DNA of 64,000 nucleotides, taken from Arthrobacter sp. FW305-BF8. GTDB taxonomy: Bacteria; Actinomycetota; Actinomycetes; Actinomycetales; Micrococcaceae. Within the stretch, counting starts at the first letter, position 1, and every line of letters begins with the position of its first letter. Positions 1 through 8,197 of this stretch are shown piece by piece. The stretch covers positions 67,098-131,097 of the forward strand of contig NZ_CP084562.1 of NCBI RefSeq assembly GCF_021789315.1, read 5' to 3'. Below the pieces are notes generated by a model that worked only from the letters and a program-made list of their open reading frames with translations, made no database searches and had not been told where the DNA came from. A program made the position numbers and the translations under genes.

Positions 1-190
1 AAAGTGGCGGAGCAGGTCGCCTGTGGCCTTGGACATCACGTATCTGCCGCACATGGGGCCATTCTGCCTGATGCCTCTGCTAGATGGCGCATGAACAACG
101 CAGCCAGGCTTCACAGACCATGGGGACTGGGAAAACATAAAGAGCTCGCTGAACGTGCCGGAACCGCGTCTTCCTATCGGGCTGTTTCCG

Positions 191-1159
191 TCAGGCCTGG
201 TAGCTCTCTTCTTCTTGATGGGCGCGGATCCTTAGTAGTTCGACGCCCTCTTCGGGGGTGCTGACCACGCCCAACTCATCTTCCACTATGAAGTAGGGGC
301 CTACCCGCCCCTCGCGCCGCCCGATTTCGACCTTCCAGGCCTTACCGCTCGGGACAAGCCTGCCCATAACCTGTTTGGTGGAGGCCCATTTAACAGTGAG
401 CGATCCGTCGTTGATATTGGGACTGGTGACAAGCTCTCCATATTTGATGTCGCCGAAGGGTCCTGTCCGGACTCCTTTAAACGGCGGACCGCTGGGGCGG
501 ACATGATAGAAATCCCATCGTGGATAGCCGTCTCGATCTTTCCAAGAAACCCTGAAGTCAATGCCCTTCAGGTGCCCACGGTCCGTTACCTGGCCGCTGA
601 AATGATAGGGATCATCGGGGTCTTTTCCGGGGATAGTGGGACCCTCTTTGTCCTCCATCACTATCTCGTCTTTGGGCGCGGTGATGTGAATGTCCTTCAT
701 CGGCCCACTACCACTTATGCCCGAGAAGTCTGACAGGAGGAACCGATCGAGGCCATTCACAGGGGAGCTAGATGCGTAGGCGATGTTGAACGCTTCGGGT
801 TTGGCGTTTCGTTTAGCTACCTCCGCGAGAGCCTCCTCCTCACCTTCCTTAAAGAGCCCATTCCGTCTCCGTTTATCGGTGATCCGAAGGCCGAGCAACC
901 ACATACCAGGCTTCTTCAGAAGCTTGATTTTGCTGAATACAAACCGTCGTATTGCCGGAACCCCAAAGATGATGACCAGCAGTACGAGGATGATGAGCGG
1001 GGCCGCCTGCTGCCAGAATGCAGGATTTGTAGGTCCGGAAATTGTCCCGGCCCAAAGTGCTCCGAAATAGACAACGCCTGCAGTACTTACGACTCCACCT
1101 ATTGCGCCCGCAATAGAGCTCTCAACCATGCCGTTCTTGTTCTTCTGCTGTTCAGCCAC
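191..1159 (-). CDS. Hypothetical membrane-anchored protein
   Basis: A 322-residue protein I cannot assign to a family. Two hydrophobic segments are visible, roughly residues 17-37 and 52-70, followed by a basic stretch and then a soluble, charged C-terminal part of about 240 residues that would probably lie in the cytosol. The start is a GTG (protein begins MAEQQKNKNG) with AGGA about nine bases upstream. It stands alone on the minus strand. The hydrophilic part has no motif I recognise. Coding potential is supported by length and a normal amino-acid composition with a hydrophobic block; function unknown. Confidence 0.7.
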   Translation of the reverse strand: MAEQQKNKNGMVESSIAGAIGGVVSTAGVVYFGALWAGTISGPTNPAFWQQAAPLIILVLLVIIFGVPAIRRFVFSKIKLLKKPGMWLLGLRITDKRRRNGLFKEGEEEALAEVAKRNAKPEAFNIAYASSSPVNGLDRFLLSDFSGISGSGPMKDIHITAPKDEIVMEDKEGPTIPGKDPDDPYHFSGQVTDRGHLKGIDFRVSWKDRDGYPRWDFYHVRPSGPPFKGVRTGPFGDIKYGELVTSPNINDGSLTVKWASTKQVMGRLVPSGKAWKVEIGRREGRVGPYFIVEDELGVVSTPEEGVELLRIRAHQEEESYQA

Positions 1160-1718
1160 TAAGGAATCCTAGCGTCTGGCCTCCCAAGCAAGGGGCTCCC
1201 GCTAACAACTTAGTCTCCCCGCACTGCCCGCTTTGACGGAGGTCACTTCCCACCTGGGCGCTTGCATGCGCGGAGCAACCGCACAGCACGGCGGTTGGCT
1301 GGCTCATGAAGAAGCACGAGCAAGGCCAGCAAGGGCAGGGCGGCTAGCGGGTCTCCGTTGAGGATGACGGACAAAAGATTCATTGCAGCTCCTTCGTACT
1401 CGGTGGGCCGATTGATCCGGCTCTTCTGTTGGCACTGTCCCGCGATCCCTGGATGGCGGTGGGACGGTGCGCGTGTCTGACTCCTTGAAGGTAATGCGCA
1501 GTACCCAGCCCAAGGCGCTTACTACTGAGCCAGACAATAGATCCCGGTTTCATCAAAGGATCCTTTATCCGGACCGGGAGGGCCGGCCCGGCGTCGGCTG
1601 GTCAAAGCCTTGATTTCCGCCACTCTCCCCTGACACGGCCTCGTCCCATCAATGTGTCTCACATAGGCTATTCTCAACAAAAGGCAACTTAGCCTTTGAT
1701 GAGCGATGGGGCAGGCAT
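1160..1718. other. Gene-free stretch upstream of the serine recombinase
   Basis: No open frame here looks like a real protein; the only one of any size (about 77 codons, minus strand, near 1304-1537) has skewed composition. The last 60 bases before the recombinase are comparatively AT-rich and probably hold its promoter and possibly its recombination site, but I see no clear dyad. Confidence 0.5.
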
Positions 1719-2291
1719 ATGGGGAGTTTCGGTTATGCCAGGGTCAGCACCGTGGACCAGAACGCGGATCTGCAGCATGCAGCGTTGCATACTGCAGGCT
1801 GCCAGCGGATCTTCACCGACCACGGCGTAAGCGGAACGAGGGCCAGCCGACCTGAACTGGACAAAATGCTTGAGCACCTGCGGGACGGTGACGAAGTCGT
1901 GGTCTGGAAGCTGGATCGGCTGGGTCGCAACACCCGGAACCTGCTGGCTCTCATCGATGACCTGGAACACCGAGGGGTGCACTTCCGCAGCGTCACGGAA
2001 GGCATCAGTACAACCGGGCCGATGGGCCGGGCCATGCTCACAGTCATGTCCGCATTCGCACAACTCGAGCGCGACCAGCTGGCCGAGCGGACCAGGGCCG
2101 GTATGGCCGCGGCCGCCGAACACGGACGGAAGGCCGGGCGGCGGGAAGTCACCGCCGCTCATGAGAAAGTCAAGCGCGCCCGCGACCTAAATACCCAGGG
2201 ACTCTCCCCGGCCGATATCGGGAAGGTCATCGGGGCCAGCCGCGCTACCGTCTACCGCTACCTCCGACTGGCAAGCGACGAACTGGCCTGA
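1719..2291 (+). CDS. Serine recombinase (resolvase/invertase family)
   Basis: Small serine recombinase of the Tn3 resolvase/DNA invertase type, which cuts and rejoins DNA through a 5' phosphoserine bond. Visible: the N-terminal YARVST motif with the catalytic serine at residue 10, the VWKLDRLGR block carrying the conserved Asp and Arg residues near 64-70, the GRAMLTVMSAFAQLERD helix region near 108-124, and a C-terminal helix-turn-helix (GLSPADIGKVIGASRATVYR) near 163-182. At 190 residues it is full length for the short family. It is not next to a transposase, so plasmid multimer resolution or DNA inversion are the likeliest roles; a transposon remnant is possible. It lies about 400 bp from a tRNA gene. 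Confidence 0.92.
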   Translation: MGSFGYARVSTVDQNADLQHAALHTAGCQRIFTDHGVSGTRASRPELDKMLEHLRDGDEVVVWKLDRLGRNTRNLLALIDDLEHRGVHFRSVTEGISTTGPMGRAMLTVMSAFAQLERDQLAERTRAGMAAAAEHGRKAGRREVTAAHEKVKRARDLNTQGLSPADIGKVIGASRATVYRYLRLASDELA

Positions 2292-2624
2292 CGAGGACCA
2301 TACGCAACGCCGCGGAGGGGATGGCATGCCGCCGAATACCGCGACCGTGGGTCCCCATCGGACGCTTTGCCGGCGGCTAATTGGTCGTAGTCGGTACTCT
2401 CCGGCGCTCCCCCCATCAATGGTCAAAAACGTCCCCTCCCCGGACTGACCCACTTTGATCCCCGGCAACGAGTTCTGACGGCACGATCCGGCATCGTGGT
2501 CGGGTTTACAGACCCTGGCGGCAACTAGGTATCAAACGGTCGTTTTTGACCTGTCCAGATGACCACGCGCACGGCATGGACAATCCTCGTAGAGTTCACC
2601 GTTAGTCTGCCCCGCGGCGACCAG
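2292..2624. other. Gene-free stretch between recombinase and tRNA terminator
   Basis: About 330 bp with no credible gene on either strand. It may hold recombination or attachment sequences, given the recombinase on one side and the tRNA on the other, but I found no repeat of the tRNA 3' end here. Confidence 0.4.
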
Positions 2625-2663
2625 TCTAAAAAACGAAACACCCCGGTCCGAAGACCGGGGTGT
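2625..2663 (-). terminator. Intrinsic terminator of the tRNA-Leu gene
   Basis: A perfect 11-bp stem, 2638-2648 with 2653-2663, closed by a four-base loop that reads TTCG on the minus strand. It is followed on the minus strand by a T-rich tail (TTTCGTTTTTT). It lies 28 bp past the 3' end of the tRNA, in the right orientation. Confidence 0.9.
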
Positions 2664-2690
2664 CGTCGATGTTCCGAGACATCACCTGCG

Positions 2691-2773
2691 TGCGCGAAGG
2701 GGGACTTGAACCCCCACCCCCTTTCGAGGACTAGCACCTCAAGCTAGCGCGTCTGCCATTCCGCCACCCGCGC
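2691..2773 (-). tRNA. tRNA-Leu (anticodon GAG)
   Basis: An 83-nt class II (long variable arm) tRNA. The acceptor ends GCGCGGG and TTCGCGC pair (two G-U pairs) with discriminator A. The anticodon stem CTAGC/GCTAG encloses the 7-base loop TTGAGGT, giving anticodon GAG. The T arm with GGTTCAAGTCC is present. CCA is not encoded. A strong terminator follows. A tRNA next to plasmid replication genes suggests either a plasmid-borne tRNA or an integration target. Confidence 0.95.
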
Positions 2774-2979
2774 AAGTAGTCGTTCGGGTCCGGCCTACGC
2801 TTCAGCGTCTCGCTTTTCCCGGAGCAGCGACAAAGACCTTAGCATGAAGTTTCCGCAGATTCGCGAGTTTGTCGTGCACGGCCGACACGAAACCCAAGTC
2901 GAACAAAGTGAGCCTCGATTCAGCCGGGCCGCATAGGGTTGCGGTGGCTTCCGGTTTGGAACCGGGGAGCCACGGACAG

Positions 2980-3189
2980 CTAGTCTGCTGTTTCAAGCAC
3001 GGCCAGTACCTGCCGTGTGGCGTCCAGATGCTCCAGCGCCAGGCCGACAGCTTTTTGGGCGGTGCCGTGCGTCTGTTCCGCGTCTCTGGCTAGCGTCAGT
3101 CGGTCATCTTCCAATAGCTCGTTGAGCTGGTCTTGGACGTCCAGAAGCAGGCGGTAAAGCTCATCGGTGGTGGCTCTCTCAATGTTCAC
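2980..3189 (-). CDS. Small helical hypothetical protein
   Basis: A 69-residue, acidic, strongly helix-prone protein (begins MNIERATTDE) rich in Leu, Glu, Asp and Gln, probably a short coiled coil or helical hairpin. The start is GTG with GAGAGG about ten bases upstream, a good ribosome binding site. No family recognised. Small acidic helical proteins like this are common on actinobacterial plasmids, but nothing in the sequence gives a function. Confidence 0.6.
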   Translation of the reverse strand: MNIERATTDELYRLLLDVQDQLNELLEDDRLTLARDAEQTHGTAQKAVGLALEHLDATRQVLAVLETAD

Positions 3190-3293
3190 ATGCCTAACCT
3201 CTCACTTTCAGGCATCCAACGCGTCGGCGGGCTCCGCAGGGGGGCATCTATGTGATGTCCGTGACGAGTTCGGCGTCGACCCGGGCCAGTGCG

Positions 3294-4535
3294 TCAACCC
3301 ACGCGGATGCCGTTGTCTGCGAGGAACTCGCGGGCGCGGCCGATCTGGCGGTCGGTGGAGAAGGCGTACCACTGTTCGCTGAGGTTCGCGTCGTGGACGA
3401 GGTCTCGGAATCGGCTGAAGGCTCCTTTGCCTTCGATCGCCCGTTCCAGCCGCGCCCGGAGGGCCTCGTCATGCTGCCGTTCGGCGAAGGCCACCATGTC
3501 TTGCCAGCCGTCCCGCGAGCTGGTGTGGTCGAGTCGGAGCCAACGGTCAGGTTCCTCCTCCACGTCAATGGCGGTACTCTCCCCGACGATGATTGGGTCA
3601 GCGGCGCTGTCGTCGTACACCTGCCCGGTGCGCAGGTCGAGGTAGCCACCGGTCGACAGGTCCGGATCCCCTTCCAGCATGATGCTGAGCATGTCCAGGT
3701 CCACTGGCACCATTTGGCCGGTCAGCGGCACACGGCGCAACCCGGCCAGCAGGTCCTCCGCCAGCACCCCATCCCCAGCGCCGTCACGCCACGTCAGCCG
3801 GTTAATCACTGACAGTGCCACCGGCTCGGTGTCCTGGCGCCGCTGCTCCAGCGCCATCGGTATGCCCGCACCTACCTGTTGGAGAACATCATCGACGTCG
3901 CGTCCCGTCACCGCAGCCAGGAAACGGGCCGCGTCTTCGGCCGCGATGGCTTCACGCAGCTCGGACAGGTCGAGCACCGGTGCCTGCACCTGTGCGGGCC
4001 ACGAGTGCAGCAGCATAGGGTGCGGCCGGGCCGGCCTGGCCGGCGGCCGGCTCTCCCCATCGTCGGTAGCCCACCGGCGCCCGTACTGGTCCGGGATGCT
4101 GCCCCAGCCCCAATACGGCAGGGGAACGTCCGGGCGGATACCCAGGACCTCCAGCGGGTCGACCTTGACCTCGCCAACCACGCATCGGTGCATCCAGGCG
4201 TCACCGAGGTCGAACGTGAACTGAAACTCAGCCCCCGGGCCCACCATGCGGGCGACCTTGGCAGCAGCGAAGTCGATGGGTGGCCGGATCGGGCCCCTGA
4301 CCGATCCGGCCATCCCGGCTCCGGTGTCTTCATCAGTAATCACCCGGCCGTCGGCCAGGGTGAAGACTGACAGGTGCGAGCGGTCCCAGCGGGCGAAGGC
4401 ATCGTTGATGGCCATGGCGAGGTCCATGAAGGTGTGCGACGGCCCAACCGCGAAAACACGCCCGGGCCATGGCCACAGCTCCTCACCACGACCACCCAGC
4501 AGCTCCACCGTCACCGACAACCAAGTTCGTGCCAT
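3294..4535 (-). CDS. pRiA4b ORF-3-like / UPF0158 fusion protein
   Basis: A 413-residue two-part protein. The N-terminal part (about residues 1-200) resembles the plasmid pRiA4b ORF-3 family, with the signature region LGDAWMHRCVVGEV near 110-123 and a PPIDF/GPGAEFQFTFDLGD context. The C-terminal part (about 270-413) resembles UPF0158: GYLDLRTGQVYDD, then IEGKGAFSRFRDLV and a Trp-Tyr-Ala-Phe motif near the end. Both families lack a known function and are typical of plasmid and mobile-element neighbourhoods. The fusion is clear from one uninterrupted frame. It is separated by about 240 bp from the next minus-strand pair. Confidence 0.8.
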   Translation of the reverse strand: MARTWLSVTVELLGGRGEELWPWPGRVFAVGPSHTFMDLAMAINDAFARWDRSHLSVFTLADGRVITDEDTGAGMAGSVRGPIRPPIDFAAAKVARMVGPGAEFQFTFDLGDAWMHRCVVGEVKVDPLEVLGIRPDVPLPYWGWGSIPDQYGRRWATDDGESRPPARPARPHPMLLHSWPAQVQAPVLDLSELREAIAAEDAARFLAAVTGRDVDDVLQQVGAGIPMALEQRRQDTEPVALSVINRLTWRDGAGDGVLAEDLLAGLRRVPLTGQMVPVDLDMLSIMLEGDPDLSTGGYLDLRTGQVYDDSAADPIIVGESTAIDVEEEPDRWLRLDHTSSRDGWQDMVAFAERQHDEALRARLERAIEGKGAFSRFRDLVHDANLSEQWYAFSTDRQIGRAREFLADNGIRVG

Positions 4536-4775
4536 ACCCCCAAGGATGGCACGCGCCAGCTGCGGGGCCAGGGCGGATCACTTCAAGGCTCCGCCCATAG
4601 TGGCCGGTAGGTTATCCCAATCTGCTCCGGACCCATTGCCTCTGAACCTCCGCGCCTGCCCCCGCGCCCCGGAGTCCAGTCAACAAGGGTTTCTTGGCTT
4701 CATCCGGGCACGGGTCGGTACACCTTTGGCGGTAAGCGACTCGATCGTGGGGAAACACCCCCGGATCCTCTCGGG

Positions 4776-5063
4776 TCAGTCGATGCGCTTCTGGAACGAG
4801 ACCATGACCACGGCCGAGGCGATGTAGCGCGTGACCTGGACGTTCTCATGACCAATGATTCCAGCAGGTCGACGTTCGGTGAACGGCACGGGCGTGACGG
4901 TGTGGGATGCAGGCTCTGCTGTCCATAACTGGTCGCCGGCCTCTTGGAATACGGTCACCAGGTCTTTGAGGTTCTTGTCCAGTCGTTGGGCGAGCTGCCT
5001 GACCGCGCCCTCGACGGTCGGCTGCGGCTCACTGACCACGTACACGGTTTCAATGCGGCTCAT
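4776..5063 (-). CDS. Hypothetical protein, coupled to upstream membrane protein
   Basis: A 95-residue soluble protein (begins MSRIETVYVVSEPQP) with a helical N-terminal half (EGAVRQLAQRLDKNLKDLV) and a basic middle. It starts with ATG overlapping the stop codon of the small membrane protein upstream (ATGA-type overlap at 5060-5063), so the two are probably translated together. No family recognised. Confidence 0.6.
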   Translation of the reverse strand: MSRIETVYVVSEPQPTVEGAVRQLAQRLDKNLKDLVTVFQEAGDQLWTAEPASHTVTPVPFTERRPAGIIGHENVQVTRYIASAVVMVSFQKRID

Positions 5064-5260
5064 TTGCTCTTCTTCCTCAGCAGCCGGGGACGCCTGATGC
5101 CGAACAGGCTTCCCAGATAAACCAGCACCGCCCAGCTCACAAGACCGGTGACAAAGGACAGTGCCGCGTCACCCACGAGGAACACATTCGCCCGTGTTAC
5201 CGCGTTCCCGAGCGCCTGAACGGTAAGGATCAGGTAGATTCCCGCGCACGCCCAGCCCAA
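5060..5260 (-). CDS. Small two-helix membrane protein, possible frameshifted N-terminus
   Basis: A 66-residue protein with two hydrophobic segments (about 2-15 and 26-50) and a basic C-terminal tail (RRPRLLRKKSK). The open frame has no good start: only TTG is available at 5260. In another frame an ATG at 5301, preceded by GGCAGG, opens a 23-residue hydrophobic peptide (begins MRRVMIGLILALSGW) that runs straight into this region and stops at 5230. The likeliest reading is one gene from 5301 with a frameshift near 5260-5275. A leader peptide is the alternative. Confidence 0.5.
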   Translation of the reverse strand: MGWACAGIYLILTVQALGNAVTRANVFLVGDAALSFVTGLVSWAVLVYLGSLFGIRRPRLLRKKSK

Positions 5261-5394
5261 CCCGACAGTGCCAGGATCAGGCCGATCATCACTCTTCTCA
5301 TTACCTGCCCTTGCCGTTTTCTGGAGCGGTTCTGATAAGTCGTGGCCAGCGTTTCGCCCGCTTCGCAGGGCGGCTCAGCGAAAACCGGGCCGCT

Positions 5395-6483
5395 CTACCG
5401 GTTTGGCCCCTCCCCTGTCTTCCCGGCCGGACCGCCTCGGCGGGACCGGGATTCGGCCACGGCAGCGCGCGCTTCGGCGGCCTCGGTTCGGAGCTGGTCC
5501 ATCTGGCGCTCGTACAGGGTACGGAGGTCATCGACGCGCTGGTTACCGTGGTCGCGTTCGCGATCTGCGTCGGCCCGGGCAGCGTCGCGCTCGGCGGTGA
5601 GCGCGGCCACGGATCCTCGCAGCTCGGCTGTCGCCTCGCGGGCGCCGTCCAGATCCGCACGGAGCGCCTCAAGCTGACCCCTGACGGCCTCGAGCTGCGC
5701 ACGGACTTCCCCTGCTTCGGCTTCGGCGCGATGGGCCCGCTCCGCTTCGGCCGCCGCGCGGCTCTCCGCGCCGGTCTTTTCCCGTTCCGTGGCCTCGGCC
5801 CGGGCAGTGGCGGCGTCCCTGTCCTGCTCCGTGCGGGCGAGCTGGTCGCGGGCGGCCTCGAGGATGGCGCGCAGCTCCCCCGCGGCGGCTTCTGCCTGTG
5901 CCCGGTCCTGCTCGGCGGCCATGCGAGCCTGGGCAAGTTCCTCTTCCAAGGCCTCCCCCGCATTCCGGGCAGTCAACAGCTCATCCTGGAGGCCAGCCAG
6001 ATTCCCCGTCAGCTCTTCGACCTGTTGCGTCGCCTCTGCGGCGGCCGCGTCGGCCTCGTCCTTTTCGACCTCCGCACGCCGCTGGGCCTGCTCGGCGCGC
6101 GTGGCACGGGCCGCTGCAGCGGCGATCTTCTCGGCGGCCTCGGTCGAAATCGACTCGATCTGTGCTTCTGCCGCGTCCGGATCCCCCACCGTGCGCAGCT
6201 CCTCCACAAGTGAAGCCAACTGCTGGCCCAGATGCTCAATCATGCCCGCAACCTGGCCCCCGATCTCGCTGGCGCGCTGACGCGCAGCATCCACAGGACG
6301 TGTCTCCTCGGCCCGCTCCTGATGCTCCCCTTGCCGCTGCCGGGCACGCCACGCGGCGGCACGGTTATGCCTGGGGTCATCGCAATACTCAGGCGGCCGC
6401 CCCGTCCCCGCCTCACCGGCCATCGCCGGGCGTCGGCACCCAGGAAACCGGCAGATGCGCTCCTCGGTCTGTTGCTCACTCAT
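5395..6483 (-). CDS. Zinc-finger, long coiled-coil plasmid protein
   Basis: I place the start at the ATG at 6483 (begins MSEQQTEERICRFPGC), giving about 362 residues; the frame stays open upstream, but that part has non-coding-like composition. Residues 10-45 hold a Cys/His cluster (CRFPGC, then YCDDPRHN after a Gly-Arg-Pro-Pro turn) suggesting a small zinc-binding, possibly DNA-binding module. Residues about 60-345 are almost continuous coiled coil rich in Ala, Glu, Arg and Gln. The architecture recalls KfrA-type plasmid proteins (DNA-binding head plus long coiled-coil tail), but no KfrA homology can be claimed. ACGAAA repeats lie just upstream, a possible autoregulatory site. Confidence 0.8.
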   Translation of the reverse strand: MSEQQTEERICRFPGCRRPAMAGEAGTGRPPEYCDDPRHNRAAAWRARQRQGEHQERAEETRPVDAARQRASEIGGQVAGMIEHLGQQLASLVEELRTVGDPDAAEAQIESISTEAAEKIAAAAARATRAEQAQRRAEVEKDEADAAAAEATQQVEELTGNLAGLQDELLTARNAGEALEEELAQARMAAEQDRAQAEAAAGELRAILEAARDQLARTEQDRDAATARAEATEREKTGAESRAAAEAERAHRAEAEAGEVRAQLEAVRGQLEALRADLDGAREATAELRGSVAALTAERDAARADADRERDHGNQRVDDLRTLYERQMDQLRTEAAEARAAVAESRSRRGGPAGKTGEGPNR

Positions 6484-6502
6484 AGCGTCACCATAACACA
6501 AG

Positions 6503-6537
6503 ACGAAACTTAACGAAATACGAAAGATGAAACGAAA
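6503..6537. repeat. Four ACGAAA repeats upstream of the coiled-coil gene
   Basis: ACGAAA occurs at 6503, 6513, 6520 and 6532 on the plus strand, within 35 bp and just upstream of the coiled-coil gene start at 6483. Spacings are 10, 7 and 12 bp. The local sequence is AT-rich for this window, consistent with a promoter-operator region. An operator for the coiled-coil protein is inference. Confidence 0.5.
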
Positions 6538-6857
6538 CGTTATGGGTCTGCACTGTCGTTTTTGGAAGGCGTCTGCACAGATGTTCGTACTCGCTTGCAC
6601 AACGAGTGTCAGCGCAAGGACTGACCAGGCGACAGTGGTCACCCGTCGGGCCGTACCGTTAGTCCAGCCGCCGGCGAGATAGGCGCGTTTTTGCATGCCG
6701 GGAAGTCCCCGGCCGATACGAGCCGGGGTTTCCCGGTCTGTGCATTGGTCGGGCACCATCGTCCAGACCATGTGGATGGTCAGGCCTTGGGCCCGCTCCA
6801 GTCGAAATGGTTCTAACATCCCTTCCCGCGCCCCGGGCGCGAACAAAGGTGACATTC

Positions 6858-6901
6858 GTGCAGAGGAGTATGAACAAACCAGTGTTCATACTCCCCTGCA
6901 C
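6858..6901. other. 19-bp inverted repeat in gene-free region (candidate oriT or structured RNA)
   Basis: Arms at 6858-6876 and 6883-6901 pair over 19 positions with one mismatch and a six-base loop (AACCAG). The surrounding interval 6541-7483 has no credible gene on either strand (several open frames exist but their products look like random translation). Position between the coiled-coil gene and the par operon of a transfer plasmid makes an origin of transfer, a regulatory dyad or a small structured RNA possible. There is no T-tract on either side, so a simple terminator is less likely. Confidence 0.6.
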
Positions 6902-7483
6902 AAACCCCGACAGCTCAAGGGCCCGCTGTGCAAACGACTTCGAAAACGACATTTAGGGGGCAATTTGGCGAGCTTTTGGGCACTCCGCACCTATGTCGGA
7001 TCCCCTCCGGACTCCGGACCGCCGCCCGCTGGCGGGAGGCGAACTAGAGGCTGTGGCGCCAAGGCGCGAGCAGACGCTACAAGAGCCTGAAGTTGCCCCG
7101 CCCGTGAAATGGGCGATAGCGGCGAGGACGTCGGGTGGTGTCTAAAGCGCCGGCATGTTGGAACCCGAGTCGTGGCGGGTGCTGGCCGAGCAGGTCTAGG
7201 AGTTCGCTCTGGCCCAGTGGGGGTGGGTATTCGTGGGCGCCGCCGTACAGCTGCGGGTAGTGAGTCGGGCCTCGTTGCAGCGCGGGCACGGCGATCAGGA
7301 CGAAGCCCGAACAGGTGCCGGCCGTACAGGTCGCGGAGCTGTTCCAAACCGATGGTCTTGAGCCGGCGCCGGCCGGGCCTCGTCGACGACGACCAGTTCG
7401 AGGTGCGGAAAAGTCTCCGGGCGCTGCGGCTACCCGGCCCACACCCGGCATCTGTATATCTTCAGGCGAAGGCCCTAGGACCT

Positions 7484-8197
7484 TTAGCTCATGTTCTGAT
7501 GATTTCTGTAAGCGGTCAGAACTCCGACGAAGAAGGCGTTCCGGTTATCTGCTGTCCAGGTGCGCGCCAGACTGATAATCACTCGCATGTGGTCCCTACG
7601 GAAGCGCAGCGGCCTGGTCTCCGGCTCGAGCGACCCACGGGCATGTTTGGGTATGGCCGGAGCTCGCCCGAAGATGTCGTTGGCTGGGATCAGGCTGTCC
7701 TTCGGCGCAAAAATATCCCCAAACCGATTCTCGCCCGCAGCCCAGCTAATCGCATTCAGAACGATCCCCGGATAGGAGATATCAGTACTGTCGTGGTGCT
7801 CCCCTAGCCACCGGTTAAGGTCCTTGGGCAGGTAGAGAGTGACATGGCCGGAATGCTCTTCTCCAGCGGGTTCAATCTTCTCCTGTGCAATGACTGTGGG
7901 CCTGGGCCCTTCCACAGGCTCGTGTGCGGCCTGACCTTCTAGCCGATCTGAAGCAGTAACCCCAGCATCTGCTGCGGACTCCGCGTCCGTGCCAGACTGT
8001 CTATTCCGAGTCGCTTCTGCCGTACGAGCGTCCTGTGACCCGGCTACAGCCTGCGGCTCAGACTCGGGTACCGTTTCAGATGTCTGCTCGGCGGGTACTG
8101 CTTCAAGAGGAGCAGACGGCACCGGTTGCAGCACGCGCTTCTTCAAGCCGCTGAGTGCACTGAGGTCCATCTTTCCCGGGCTGGAAGGCATGCTCAC
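7484..8197 (-). CDS. Partition partner protein, ribbon-helix-helix-like C-terminus
   Basis: A 237-residue protein in operon with parA; its GTG start overlaps the parA stop by four bases (8194-8197). The first ~110 residues are Ala/Glu/Pro-rich and probably disordered. Then VTLYLPKDLNRWLGEHH near residues 118-134 looks like the beta strand and first helix of a ribbon-helix-helix fold, followed by a globular C-terminus. The position directly after parA suggests the ParB-equivalent centromere-binding adaptor. It is not a classical ParB (no recognisable HTH-ParB core), so the role is inferred from context. Confidence 0.75.
   Translation of the reverse strand: MSMPSSPGKMDLSALSGLKKRVLQPVPSAPLEAVPAEQTSETVPESEPQAVAGSQDARTAEATRNRQSGTDAESAADAGVTASDRLEGQAAHEPVEGPRPTVIAQEKIEPAGEEHSGHVTLYLPKDLNRWLGEHHDSTDISYPGIVLNAISWAAGENRFGDIFAPKDSLIPANDIFGRAPAIPKHARGSLEPETRPLRFRRDHMRVIISLARTWTADNRNAFFVGVLTAYRNHQNMS

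Noticed and set aside
2525..2737. 70-codon open frame across the tRNA-Leu region
   Set aside because: Its start overlaps the tRNA sequence and gives the familiar artefact peptide (FKSPFAHA type). No ribosome binding site.
6709..8116. Plus-strand open frames opposite the par operon and in the 6.5-7.5 kb stretch
   Set aside because: Arg/Pro/Gly-rich products typical of antisense frames in high-GC DNA; no start signals.
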